The notes: generated from the letters alone by a model not told the origin. Counted from the first letter of the stretch, positions 16,989-25,754 are shown. The stretch: DNA of 45,145 nt from Comamonas odontotermitis (GCF_014207855.1 NZ_JACHKZ010000029.1:1-45145); one strand, 5' to 3'. Numbers and translations are program-made.

Positions 16989-17480
16989 ATGGCCCACAGC
17001 AGCGCAGCACCCCAGGCACCACGTTCGCACAAGGTGGCGGGAGCCGCATCGATTGCATGGCCCGTGTCCATCAGCAAGGCTGCGCAGCTGGCGGGTATTT
17101 CTGCCCGCATGGCGCGGCACTATGAGTCGTTGAACCTGCTGCCACATGTAGGCCGCACCGACAGCGGATACCGGCTCTACAGCGAAGCAGATGTACATAC
17201 GCTGCGCTTCATTCGTCGCAGCCGCGATCTGGGTTTTTCCATGGACGAGATCGAAACCCTGCTGAATCTGTGGAACGACAAGCAGCGCGCCAGCAGCTCC
17301 GTCAAGGAGATTGCGCAAAAGCATATTGAAGTGCTCAGCGAACGGATAGCGGCGATGCAATCCATGCAGCGATCGCTGCAGCAACTGGTGCACAGTTGCC
17401 ATGGTGATCACCGGCCCGACTGCCCTATCTTGGACAATCTGGCCGACCCAGCCACCGACGGCTCCAGCTGCTGCCACTAA
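16989..17480 (+). CDS. cueR: CueR-like Cu(I)-responsive MerR regulator
   Basis: The 163-residue regulator has the MerR winged helix (SISKAAQLAGISARMARHYESLNLL) and a long dimer helix. It ends with the metal loop CHGDHRPDC (Cys137 and Cys145, seven residues apart) and a terminal CCH, as in CueR, which senses Cu(I) or Ag(I). The first 27 residues precede the usual MerR start; a GTG in front of SISKAA would give the normal length. It is the second gene of an operon with copZ and probably controls its own promoter. Confidence 0.93.
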   Translation: MAHSSAAPQAPRSHKVAGAASIAWPVSISKAAQLAGISARMARHYESLNLLPHVGRTDSGYRLYSEADVHTLRFIRRSRDLGFSMDEIETLLNLWNDKQRASSSVKEIAQKHIEVLSERIAAMQSMQRSLQQLVHSCHGDHRPDCPILDNLADPATDGSSCCH

Positions 17481-17525
17481 AAAACACTGCTCGCGCGCAA
17501 TGAATGCGCGCCATGCGCTCATAAA

Positions 17526-17552
17526 AAAAGAGCATCCATTGGGATGCTCTTT
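17526..17552. terminator. Bidirectional terminator between cueR and rdgC
   Basis: AAAGAGCATCC (17527-17537) and GGATGCTCTTT (17542-17552) form an 11-bp stem with a four-base loop. Leftward it runs into seven T, so it is stronger for rdgC; it can also end cueR. Confidence 0.88.
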
Positions 17553-17627
17553 CGTTGGCGAATCGACAGGAAAACTTCCTGCGCCTCTCAGGCTTGCGCC
17601 ATGGAGGGGATGAATTCAGAACCGCAA

Positions 17628-18734
17628 TCAGAACGGAGCGGTCGCCGGGTCTTCATCAACAGGCGCCTGCTTTGGCCCGGTGTGGGCGCCTCCACTGGCA
17701 GTGCGGCGCGCAAAATCGCCACCAGACGCATTATTGGCCTGTGTGGCACCTGTCCCCTGCCCTACCCCTTTTTCAGCCGCTGTAGCGCGGTTTGCGCCGT
17801 CTGCCAGGGCCTTGGCGCCTCCCCGGTCGGGCAGTTGGCCCAGCTCGGTACGGCCTTCTCCCCCCAGTGCCTGGATCAGGTCAGGAATCAGCTGGCTGAA
17901 TTCGCCCGTGGCAATCGCCACATCGGCATCAAAGCCGGCGTCATCCTGGCTCTGGCCTTCCATCACCACATCCAGCAAGGCCACCTTCTTGAGCTGCAGC
18001 CCCTCGGTCAGCACAAAGCTCACGCGGTCGTCCCAGGTCATGGCCAGCTTGGTGGGCAGCTTTCCCTGATCAATGTGCTCGCGGATCTCATCAATATCGA
18101 GAGGGTGGCGCGCATAGCGCACCACAGCCTTGGACTCGTCGGCGCTCTTGAGTTCACACTCGCGGTCGATGCTGAAGCCTGCCGGCGCGTCATGGCTGTG
18201 CAGCCAACCTGCCATGGCGGCCTGCGGGCTGGTCTGCGTATCGATCAAGGCCACGGCGAAGCCAGGTGACGCCTCCACCAGCATGGTCACCACCTCATCT
18301 GCCCTGCCCTGGCTGCTGGTATCCAGCACCAGCAGGCGGGCTTGCGGATCGATCCAGACCCACAAGCCGCCCTGCTTGGTGAAAGCCATGGGGAGCAGGT
18401 CGAGCTTGCATTCATCCTTGAGCTCCTGCTTTTCCTTCTTGCCCGGCTTGCGGCCTTCTTTGGCCTCAATCTGGGCCAGCTTGTCACCCAGCTTGCGATT
18501 GAGCACGCTGGCAGGCAGCATCTTGCTCTCGCTCATCAACCGCATGATCCATTGGCCGCCCACGGATTCGACCATCGCGCCGTTGTCCTCGCCGCGCGGG
18601 GGTACCCAGCCCACGGATTTTTCCTGCGTCGCGCCGCACTCTTCAAACTGCTGCTTGGCCAGCGCTTCATCCAGCTGAGCCCAGTCTGGCTGCCAGGCTT
18701 CGGAGATGCGGTAGACGATCATGTTCTTGAACAT
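17628..18734 (-). CDS. rdgC: Recombination-associated protein RdgC
   Basis: The 368-residue product is RdgC, a ring-shaped nucleoid protein that binds double-stranded DNA and limits RecA function in E. coli. The start MFKNMIVYRI, the VGWVPPRGE and LDLLPMAF motifs and the LDIDEIREHI-GKLPTKLAMTWDDRVSFVL region match the family across residues 1-300. E. coli RdgC is about 303 residues; the last 65 here (GGAKALADGANRATAAEKG onward) are a low-complexity Ala/Gly/Pro tail without recognisable fold. The start at 18734 is supported by AAGGAA. It is divergent from the Spy-like gene, with 371 bp between. Confidence 0.95.
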   Translation of the reverse strand: MFKNMIVYRISEAWQPDWAQLDEALAKQQFEECGATQEKSVGWVPPRGEDNGAMVESVGGQWIMRLMSESKMLPASVLNRKLGDKLAQIEAKEGRKPGKKEKQELKDECKLDLLPMAFTKQGGLWVWIDPQARLLVLDTSSQGRADEVVTMLVEASPGFAVALIDTQTSPQAAMAGWLHSHDAPAGFSIDRECELKSADESKAVVRYARHPLDIDEIREHIDQGKLPTKLAMTWDDRVSFVLTEGLQLKKVALLDVVMEGQSQDDAGFDADVAIATGEFSQLIPDLIQALGGEGRTELGQLPDRGGAKALADGANRATAAEKGVGQGTGATQANNASGGDFARRTASGGAHTGPKQAPVDEDPATAPF

Positions 18735-19105
18735 GCAATTCCTTCGTTCGGGAGACTGGCTGCCTAGAGACACCAGCCTTAAAAAACACAAGCGGCCATC
18801 ACCAGCCGCATTCATCTGCCACCCATTGTGCCGCGAATCCGCCAGGCCGCAGCCTGCACGAATGGGTGTGGTGCAGAGGTTCTTTGCGAAGCGGCTCATC
18901 TGCTATGTTTTTTGATGAACTTACGCCCGACTGGAAAGGGTTAACGGTCATTTTTGTTAAATGCGGTACCGCTGAAACACCAAACAAATTGGCAATTCTT
19001 TACACAGCCATACCAAGCAGGTACGGCGCTCTTACATCCACGCGGGACACTGCATCCATCGCAGTGGCGCCGCCACCGCCCTTCCCAACAAGAAAGGAAA
19101 CCACC
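18735..19105. other. Intergenic region, rdgC / spy-like gene
   Basis: This 371-bp divergent region must hold both promoters. It has an AT-rich stretch around 18900-19010. I see no convincing operator, and no open frame is credible. Confidence 0.5.
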
Positions 19106-19666
19106 ATGTCCCTCCTGCAACGCAGTGCCATCGTGACCGCCATGCTTGCCGCCTTGTCGGTGCCCGCCTTTGCGCAGCCCTCGCCTGCCGATGCACCGGC
19201 AGCCGCCACAGCCCAGAGCGCTCCCTCTGGAAAACACCACCGCCCAGATCCACAGGCCCGCAAAGCGCGCATGGAGCAGCGCATGCAAGCGCTCAAAACC
19301 GCGCTCAAGCTCAACGCCAGCCAGGAAGGCGCATGGAACAGCTATGTGGCAGCCCTCCAACCACCTATGCATGGCGAGCGCCCGGCCCATCCTGATCGCA
19401 AAGCCATTGCCGCCATGACGACCCCTGAACGCATCGACGCCATGCAGGCCATGCACGCCAAACACCAGGCAGCGATGGATCAGCGCAACCAAGCCACCAA
19501 GACTTTCTATGCTGCATTGACGCCTGAGCAGCAAAAGACATTCGATGCCGAAACGCTGAAGATGCATGATCGCCGAGGCCCTGGCGGTGAAGGCCAGCAC
19601 GAGCGCCGCGGCCACCGTCAAGGCGCAAAAGCAGAACAGACTGTTCCAGCAACCGACAGCAAGTAA
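19106..19666 (+). CDS. Spy/CpxP-family periplasmic protein
   Basis: A 186-residue protein with an N-terminal signal peptide (LLQRSAIVTAMLAALSVPAFAQ, cleavage near residue 24) and a Spy/CpxP (LTxxQ) domain. The mature part is rich in Met, Gln, His and Ala. It shows LKLNASQEGAWNSYVAAL and the closing LTPEQQKTFDAE, the two LTxxQ-like repeats. A basic His/Arg-rich tail (HDRRGPGGEGQHERRGHRQ) may bind metal. Family members chaperone periplasmic proteins or sense envelope stress. Its start has AAAGGAAACCACC upstream. No CpxA/CpxR pair is near. Confidence 0.85.
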   Translation: MSLLQRSAIVTAMLAALSVPAFAQPSPADAPAAATAQSAPSGKHHRPDPQARKARMEQRMQALKTALKLNASQEGAWNSYVAALQPPMHGERPAHPDRKAIAAMTTPERIDAMQAMHAKHQAAMDQRNQATKTFYAALTPEQQKTFDAETLKMHDRRGPGGEGQHERRGHRQGAKAEQTVPATDSK

Positions 19667-19733
19667 AAGCTCGGTATCCGAATACCGACGCCCTGGTGGC
19701 CAGCCAGCAGGCATGGGCCTTTGCTGGCAACGG

Positions 19734-19769
19734 AACACCCTCTCGCCCCCAAGGCCGGAGGGTGTTTTT
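19734..19769 (+). terminator. Rho-independent terminator of the spy-like gene
   Basis: AACACCCTC (19734-19742) and GAGGGTGTT (19758-19766) pair across a 15-base loop, followed by TTT. It lies about 70 bp past the stop. Confidence 0.82.
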
Positions 19770-19869
19770 CTGTATCTCTCCCTCTCTCTGTTGTCTGGCC
19801 CGTACACCACAGCCAACACGCAGCATCCACTGACAAACGGCTCACTTGACACCATGTAACATCAACGGC

Positions 19870-20433
19870 ATGTCATACCGAACCTTGATTTCTGTTATGG
19901 GCGCATGTGCCCTTTTCGGTGCCAGTGCAGCAGCCCATGCGCAGTTTGCCGATATGCGCCAAAGCCCGACGCTCTACCTGCAGGGCGGACTGGCCGAGAA
20001 CAGTGGCCGCTCCGTAACCGTTGGATCTACCATCCCCATGCAGTGGCGCACCTACTGGTGGGGCAACGCGGTCACCGCCCATTGGGATCTGAGCCTGGGT
20101 ATCTGGAACGCCGAACGCGACAACCAGGACGGGCGGCGCAACATCGCGGTGCTGGGCCTCAAGCCCGTGCTGCGGTTTCATAGCAAAAGCCAATATCCGT
20201 GGTTCGTGGAAGCAGGCATTGGAGGGTTTATCTCCAACCATCTCTACGAAAACCGCGACAAGCGTTTTTCCACCGCGTTCAACTTCGGCTCGCACCTGGG
20301 TCTGGGCTATTTCACCGGCATGAAGCGCGAAAACGAATGGATGCTGCGGATCGAGCATTTCTCCAACGCATCGATCAAACGGCCCAACCCTGGCGAAAAT
20401 TTCATCCAGTTGCGCTATGCACGCCATTTCTAA
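19870..20433 (+). CDS. pagL: PagL-like lipid A 3-O-deacylase
   Basis: The 187-residue protein has a signal peptide (residues 1-26, ending AAHAQ) and an eight-strand outer-membrane beta-barrel pattern. The C-terminal segment RIEHFSNASIKRPNPGEN holds the PagL catalytic His and Ser two residues apart, with the Glu 13 residues later. The protein ends in aromatic-Phe as outer-membrane barrels do. PagL removes the 3-linked acyl chain of lipid A, remodelling the outer membrane and lowering its endotoxicity. The start at 19870 gives the signal peptide, but its ribosome-binding site is weak. The upstream DNA shows no clear PhoP-type site. A terminator follows. Confidence 0.9.
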   Translation: MSYRTLISVMGACALFGASAAAHAQFADMRQSPTLYLQGGLAENSGRSVTVGSTIPMQWRTYWWGNAVTAHWDLSLGIWNAERDNQDGRRNIAVLGLKPVLRFHSKSQYPWFVEAGIGGFISNHLYENRDKRFSTAFNFGSHLGLGYFTGMKRENEWMLRIEHFSNASIKRPNPGENFIQLRYARHF

Positions 20434-20492
20434 CCCTTAACCCCTAAGCGCTGAGCCCAAGCGCCAAACTCTCTTCTCTCTTCTCACCCCAT

Positions 20493-20521
20493 GCCGCCAG
20501 ATTCGTCTGGCGGCTTTTTTT
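20493..20521 (+). terminator. Rho-independent terminator of pagL
   Basis: GCCGCCAG (20493-20500) and CTGGCGGC (20507-20514) form an 8-bp stem with a six-base loop, then seven T. Confidence 0.92.
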
Positions 20522-21289
20522 CGATCCTCGCTTGGCTCACATTCAGCAAGGCCTATCCGCAGCGCCGAGGCTCGAACAGCGCGATTCAGCGGCGATCCAT
20601 CCATCCCCAGGCTCGCCAGCACACCTGGTTCACAGCGCCGCGCTACAAACGCTTCGCAGGCGCCTTGGGTAAAAGTGAGTGCCCCTGCGCCCGTGGAAGA
20701 CATCGGCATACGACGCGTCTGGAGGCCCCCCTCGCCCCTGCAACAGGGCTTGCCTTGACCATCCCCTACATGTTCGGCATACATCTCTCAAAAGCCGTTG
20801 CTTTGATTGGCTCCTTGAAAAGCCGATCAACGCTTTCTCCATATAACAGCGGCGCTGTTCAATACAGCAACTGAACTTGACGAAGGGCAACTAGTAAGAG
20901 CATCAAAGGCTTCTGCGGGATGCATTCATAGAGTCAATCTATATGCATTTGTGCATGTTTGCACATGCCATGACGGAGTCACCGCTATGAGACAGCAAGA
21001 CCAATATGCGTTGTTTTCCACAGCTATTTGAAATGGCTGTTGGCACAGTGGAAGGACAAAGAGGGAGGGTAGTGCATCCAAAAACTGCATTGCTCTTCTA
21101 CATCATGAAAAATTTCGCATCCTGAAATGTTGCCGAACGGTCTTTTTGTTTTTCCTTTAAGAGGTTTAAAAGAATAGTAGATAGTAGTAGAAGTCGCTCT
21201 TTTTTGTGGGTAACTTTAAATTTTCTTTTCTCTTCAAAGACTTTCCTCTTCTCCAACTCTGTGTGTGGGACACCGCTGCCGCTGTCACT

Positions 21290-21730
21290 CCAAAGTGGAT
21301 AAGTGAGAGAGTATCGCCGATGGTGTGAATAAGATGCCTCTGGTTGATAACTTATTCACAGAGATCCTCACTAGGCATGGGCCATATAACATCATGATTT
21401 ATTTGTGGATTTATTTCTATTCTTTTGATTTGATGAAAAATTAAGCACATTCCATTTAATCGGCTTCAGATGTGAGTGCATACCTTCATTTTTGTGCAAG
21501 ATATATTGGCGCATTTCCTTTAGTTGTCCACAGAAAGAGGGTTCAATAATACCGATTCTTTCCGTGCATAACTCGAAAATTATATAAAAAACAAATAGAT
21601 AGATGTGGATAGGATTGTGTGCGGACCTGCTTGATGCAATGGACAGATTGGGACAAGCCTGCGCAGGCATTCATTTGTGTGAGTAAGTCTTCGAAGAAAA
21701 TCAACTTATTCACATCTATATCCACAAAAA
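21290..21730. promoter_or_regulatory. DnaA-box cluster I
   Basis: At least six DnaA-box-like 9-mers on both strands in 440 bp, mainly the TTATTCACA variant. The cluster sits left of the GC-richer block. Confidence 0.7.
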
Positions 21731-21769
21731 AATCTAACATCCTGCATTTGCGCCCTGCGTGTGTGCCGC

Positions 21770-22430
21770 TACTGAAGCCGTGACGCCAGCGTGCCGACAG
21801 CAGCCTCAATACGTCGTTGCTAGGCTGGGTACGTATAGCTGGAGGTGCACAGCCGGGAGAACCTGGCCTTGCCGCAAATCTGCACTCCCTACGGCTTTGC
21901 CTAATGCGGCCCGGCACCTTGCCTCGTACCACAAACCCGCGATTTGCTGGGTGGTGTTCGCGGCTCTAAATGCATTCAGCCAGGCCCCATGAATGCCGCC
22001 TGCGCAAAGCGCTGCCGGGACGGAATGCCAGCCGGGGTCACCGAGTCTATGGCTTCATACGAGAGGGGGCGAATGTATTGCAGTCCATGCAAAGCAATGC
22101 GCTCCAAGAGGCCTCGGATCAGAACCGCGACGGGTCTCTGCCAAACCCTCGCCCGATGAGATGGACGTGGATCGTCCGATGCCGGGTTCAGACCTCGCCA
22201 GGGCGTTTTGCAGAAGGGTTTTAAAGGCGGAGCCTACGAACACATCTTGCGCATCGCGCCTTCTTCGTCAGCCTATCTCGCGCAAGTTCATACGGCTGGA
22301 GTCGCTCCATCACCCATGCATTGAAAGGCCGTGATTTTTTCTTTGTTTGGTTGGTAGAGCGCAGGGATGCATCTGCCCAGAACCCCATTTTTTCTCCAAA
22401 TTCCATGGCTTCCACCTAGAAGCCCCGAAG
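21770..22430. other. GC-richer block inside the origin, with repeat copy 2
   Basis: This roughly 660-bp block has normal genome GC while both flanks are AT-rich. It holds no DnaA box that I can see. Its left part (about 21793-21970) is the inverted, diverged copy of the repeat at 68-237. The rest holds no supported gene. It may be a past insertion into the origin. Confidence 0.55.
21793..21970. repeat. Dispersed repeat, copy 2 (inverted)
   Basis: Read on the minus strand it follows copy 1 in order: CCACCCAGCAAATC, ACGAGGC, GCCGGGCCGC, GCAACGACGTAT. The plus strand ends in GCGGCTCTAAA, like the GCGGCTCTTAA at 228-238 of copy 1. Confidence 0.6.
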
Positions 22431-22593
22431 GGAATTTTGAAAATTTAATTCAAAAAAAATGAATTATGAGTGCTCCTAAATGCAATTCCAAATGAAAGCT
22501 TTAGTACTAGAAAAAACAGTTGAATGCCTCAAAAAACAGCAATTTTTTCCGACGCCGGTGCTCAATCCATGCACAATTTATACCATGAAGAGT

Positions 22594-23152
22594 AGTGGAT
22601 AACTAAAAATTTCTTGAAAATGGAAAGTTGTTAGGCAGAATCAAATATAACTTATCAACAGAAATTCAACAACGAAGTACCATCTAAGAATTTCTCTTTT
22701 TCCAATATTTCCAAGAATTTTATCCACATTCTGCAATGAAAAAAGCAATAACGCTAGTTATCCACAAATATATGAAATTTAACAAAAAGGCAAAGAAAAG
22801 TGCCGACAAGCAAGGTTGTTATCCTTTGTTATCAACAGTTTTTGTAAAAAATCTTCTTAGTTTTCAATGTACTTATTAGATATCCACAAAAATATTTGAC
22901 AAGTTCGATGGCTGATTGAGGCAACTGTCTTGCGAATAGATCGTTGAATTTAAATGAAAAATTAAGTGAACAAAAAGGATGAAATAAAAAATCCAATCTG
23001 CAGATTATTCTATAGATGTTGTTATTTAACGAAATTAAGGTGCAATTTTTCATATTTTGAAGGAACTTATGGAAATCTTGCATTGTTGATAACATTGTGA
23101 CCATCTTTTTTGTGTGTGCTAGTCTATTTGTAAGTTGATAATTTGTTGATAA
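22594..23152. promoter_or_regulatory. DnaA-box cluster II
   Basis: Two exact TTATCCACA boxes (22720, 22758), four TTATCAACA or complement (22652, 22829, 23084, 23144), AGTTGATAA at 23133 and ATATCCACA at 22880, within 560 very AT-rich bases. Confidence 0.75.
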
Positions 23153-23159
23153 GTTGAAT

Positions 23160-23718
23160 GGTTTGATAGAAACCGCTCCCACCGACGAGGGTATCAAGCG
23201 CGCACTGCAGGCTTGAACGTGCTGGGCATGCTTTGCGGAGAAATGTTGGTGTGGGCATGGCCGTGCCGGGTGAGGGGCGTTACCAGCCTGCTCTTGGCCG
23301 GAGTAGGCGCGCCGAGTCCGCAGCAGAGGTGTCTGTCGGAGCAGGGATTGGATGCCAAAGGCCGAGTTGCTCCAGGGACGGAGCGAAAGGGGTTGCTACA
23401 AGCGCAATGCCACTGGCGGGCCAACAACGGATGCCAAAAAAGCGTCTGCGCTGCCCATGAATAAGCCAAGAGTTCAAGCCAATTGCCCAATAAGCCGGGC
23501 AAGGCCTGCCAGCCTGTTTGTTTGCGGCGTTTGGGGTTGGGGTGCGCTGGCTCCTGTATCTGCCTTCGCGGCAAGGCCTGTCAAACCAGGCAAAAGTGCC
23601 GCCTCTGCGCTGTTCTGATGACCTGCGTTACCTGCGTTACTGCGCGATACCGCAACTATGCGGTTGCGAAAATCTTGGAGCTGGTCCGCTATCCACAGGA
23701 GAGCGGACATTCATGCAA
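23160..23718. other. Gene-free GC-rich stretch right of oriC
   Basis: No frame here has a recognisable protein, a good start or plausible composition. I see no tRNA or known RNA. It may be gene remnant or origin-flanking spacer. Confidence 0.4.
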
Positions 23719-23741
23719 TAAAAAAGCACCGCGCACGGTGC
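23719..23741 (-). terminator. Rho-independent terminator of hpf-like gene
   Basis: GCACCG (23726-23731) and CGGTGC (23736-23741) form the stem. Read leftward it is followed by a run of T. It lies 24 bp past the stop. Confidence 0.87.
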
Positions 23742-23764
23742 CTTGCTGGGATGCAGAGGTGGAG

Positions 23765-24127
23765 TCAGGCTTCGCTGTCCTGCTCGCTGCCGGTGCGGAT
23801 GGTGTCGCGGTTGCTCTTGTCGCGCATCTTGGCGATGTCGGTGTTCAGCGCGCGGTGCAGTTTTTCAAGAGCCGCATTGAATGCTTCCGCCACTTTCTCC
23901 GCTTCGGCGTTCACAGCCAGTGGCTGGCGGCCGGTTGCACGGGTTTCCATCACGCAGCGCTTGCCTTTGCCGCCGTTTTTCAGTGCATCCACATCGGTCA
24001 GATAGACCTCTACGCGAGTCACATATTCGCGAAAGCGTGAGAGCCTGTCCTGTACTTCGGTCTGCGCCCATTGCGCGAGGGATTCACCGCCTTGAACGTT
24101 GTCGCCAGCGTGCACTTGAACTTGCAT
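23765..24127 (-). CDS. HPF/RaiA-family ribosome-associated protein
   Basis: The 120-residue protein is a short-form ribosome hibernation factor (HPF/RaiA, sigma-54 modulation family). It binds the 30S decoding channel and silences ribosomes in stationary phase or stress. Family marks are the VQDRLSRFREYVTRVEVYLTDV strand-helix part, KRCVMETRATGRQPLAV, and the second helix AEAFNAALEKLHRALNTDIAKMRD. It lacks the long-form C-terminal domain that makes 100S dimers alone. It is the first gene right of oriC and stands alone with its own terminator. Whether it works as HPF or RaiA cannot be told from sequence. Confidence 0.88.
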   Translation of the reverse strand: MQVQVHAGDNVQGGESLAQWAQTEVQDRLSRFREYVTRVEVYLTDVDALKNGGKGKRCVMETRATGRQPLAVNAEAEKVAEAFNAALEKLHRALNTDIAKMRDKSNRDTIRTGSEQDSEA

Positions 24128-24297
24128 AGATGTGCTCCTTTCTCGAACCTGCCGGGCCCCCGCCCGGCCATTGCAACGGGGTGGCGCAATGGCGATGCAT
24201 TGCTACACCAGGTTGCGTACCATCGTAGCGCGCAAATGCGGGGCGCTGGCCATATACCCCGGCTTATCGGTAAAAGCCCTGAGAAATATCAACTGTC

Positions 24298-24891
24298 CTA
24301 CAGGGGCACCGGATAAGCCTGGCGTTCGGGAGGTGCACCAAAGTTCGCTGCACCCAGCCGATAGAGCACATGGGGGCGCAGCGGATGGCCTGCCGGCAGG
24401 GCAGGGTGGTCGAAATCGCTGGCGCTGTCGCGCTCCATGCCCAGGCGCTGCATCACCGCTTGCGAAGGGGTGTTGGTTTTCGTGGTGAATGCGACGATTT
24501 CGGCCAGTTGCAGTGTGCCAAAGCCGACAGTGAGTGCGGCCCGTGCTGCTTCGGTGGCAAAACCCTGGTGCCATGCATGCTGCGCAAGACGCCAGGCGAT
24601 TTCCACACAGGGCGAGAACGGCAGATCGGGCTGTGGCACATGCAGGCCGACAAAGCCAATGAACTGCTGGTCGGCCAGACGCTCCACCACCCATATGCCC
24701 CAGCCCCGCTCGGCAATCAGTGCTTCGCATTTGTCCGCCATGGCATCGCTTTGCGTGCGCGTCAATGGGGCCGGAAAGTAGCGCATGACCTCGGGGTCGG
24801 CGACCATGGCAGCGAATGCATCGCGGTCTTGCGCGCGCCACTGGCGCAGCTGCAGTCGGGCAGTACGAGGTTCGATCAATGCAGGTGGCAT
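24298..24891 (-). CDS. RimJ/RimL-type GNAT acetyltransferase
   Basis: A 197-residue acetyltransferase of the RimJ-like (Acetyltransf_3) group. The N-terminal TARLQLRQWRAQDRDAFAAM is the family start. VEIAWRLAQHAWHQGFATEAARAAL holds the acetyl-CoA-binding helix after the Q/R-x-x-G-x-G/A-type turn. FTTKTNTPSQAVMQRLGM is the conserved N-x-x-S-x-x-V/L-x-x-K/R-x-G-F-like motif. It may acetylate a ribosomal protein, an amino acid or a small molecule; the substrate is unknown. Same strand as the hpf-like gene but 170 bp away, so probably a separate unit. Confidence 0.88.
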   Translation of the reverse strand: MPPALIEPRTARLQLRQWRAQDRDAFAAMVADPEVMRYFPAPLTRTQSDAMADKCEALIAERGWGIWVVERLADQQFIGFVGLHVPQPDLPFSPCVEIAWRLAQHAWHQGFATEAARAALTVGFGTLQLAEIVAFTTKTNTPSQAVMQRLGMERDSASDFDHPALPAGHPLRPHVLYRLGAANFGAPPERQAYPVPL

Positions 24892-24910
24892 GAATTCGCT
24901 ATAGAAAAAA

Positions 24911-24943
24911 GAGCGGCTGGCGCATAAAAATTGTGCGTCAGCC
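24911..24943 (-). terminator. Terminator of slyD
   Basis: GGCTGGCGCA and TGCGTCAGCC pair (one mismatch) around an AT-rich loop. Read leftward the hairpin is followed by GCTCTTTTTTCT. It lies about 60 bp past the slyD stop. Confidence 0.8.
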
Positions 24944-25000
24944 GTTTGTTTGCCTCACGGTCAGGGGTAACCTGGTATCAATGTCGGTTACCCCATGTTT

Positions 25001-25471
25001 TCAATGGTGATGGCCGTGCGCGCCATGCACGTGGCGATGGGCAATTTCTTCTGCGCTGGCGGCGCGCACATCGATGACTTTGCCGCTGAAGCGCAGTGCG
25101 AGCCCTGCCAATGGGTGGTTGCCATCCAGATGGACCTCGGGGCCCTTGATTTTCTTGACGTAATAGACCTGGGGTTCGCCCTTGTCATTGGCGCCGCGCA
25201 ATTGGCCACCCACCTTCACGCCGGGTGGGAACTCTGCCTTGGGGATGGTGCGCACCAGGCTTTCGTCGCGCGCGCCAAAGGCATCTTCCACGGCCAGATC
25301 GACGGTGGTGCTAAAGCCTGCGGACTGGCCCTCAAAAGCGGCTTCCACCTTGGGGAAGATGTTTTCATAGCCGCCGTGCAGGTAGGCGAGGTTGCCGCTG
25401 TCGAGCGGCTTGCCCTTGTCGTCGGTCACTTTGTACTGGATGGTGACAGCGCTGTCTTTGGAGATGTTCAT
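25001..25471 (-). CDS. slyD: FKBP-type peptidyl-prolyl isomerase SlyD
   Basis: The 156-residue protein is SlyD-like, a cis-trans prolyl isomerase and chaperone with an FKBP domain and an inserted flap. The N-terminal DSAVTIQYKVTDDKGKPLDSG, the GYENIFPKVEAAFEGQSAG segment and NHPLAGLALRFSGKVIDVR are family marks. The C-terminal tail is His-rich (HRHVHGAHGHHH) and can bind nickel or other metal, as E. coli SlyD does. The start at 25471 gives the family N terminus; a frame opening at 25579 is longer but unlike the family. Single-gene unit with a terminator. Confidence 0.93.
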   Translation of the reverse strand: MNISKDSAVTIQYKVTDDKGKPLDSGNLAYLHGGYENIFPKVEAAFEGQSAGFSTTVDLAVEDAFGARDESLVRTIPKAEFPPGVKVGGQLRGANDKGEPQVYYVKKIKGPEVHLDGNHPLAGLALRFSGKVIDVRAASAEEIAHRHVHGAHGHHH

Positions 25472-25754
25472 GGTGTTGTCATGCAGTCTGGCAAAAGTGC
25501 AAGTGTAGAGGCTGGTGCGAAGCCTTGCACGACGCATTGCCGCGCTGCGCGCGTCTGCAACCTGGGCAGTGATTGTCATTCAGACTCTGAGGCACAGCGC
25601 CATGGCGGAGGAGACGATTGCGGCTTGCGCTGTGGGCTGCTGCAAGCCTGGCTGTGTGTACTTGTGCAAATGGCCTGTGCTCCTACGAGCGGTGGTTCCA
25701 GCCCGGCGCAGCATGGCCCGGCGATATCTGTTTTCTATCGAAAGGACGTGAACA

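Larger units (their letters stand above)
20880..23160. other. oriC: Probable chromosomal replication origin (oriC)
   Basis: The segment is AT-rich against a GC-rich background and has no credible gene. It carries two clusters of 9-mers equal or close to the DnaA box TTATCCACA. Exact boxes are at 22720-22728 and 22758-22766. One-mismatch TTATTCACA occurs at 21324-21332, 21352-21360 and 21706-21714, and TTATCAACA at 22652-22660, 22829-22837, 23084-23092 and 23144-23152. Others are 21014, 21294, 21524, 21604, 21718, 22594 and 22880. parS sites lie 4-8 kb left. Strongly AT-rich stretches (22430-22470, 22940-23060) are unwinding-element candidates. Confidence 0.8.

Noticed and set aside
20437..20890. 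Two overlapping minus-strand frames (115 and 86 codons) between pagL and the origin.
   Set aside because: No start signals or domain; composition suggests chance frames.
22345..22390. TTGGTTGGTAGAGCGC, like a tRNA D-arm.
   Set aside because: No anticodon arm, T-arm or acceptor stem follows at the right spacing.
22221..22415. A 64-codon minus-strand frame in the GC-richer origin block.
   Set aside because: No ribosome-binding site, no known family, and it lies in a presumed non-coding block.
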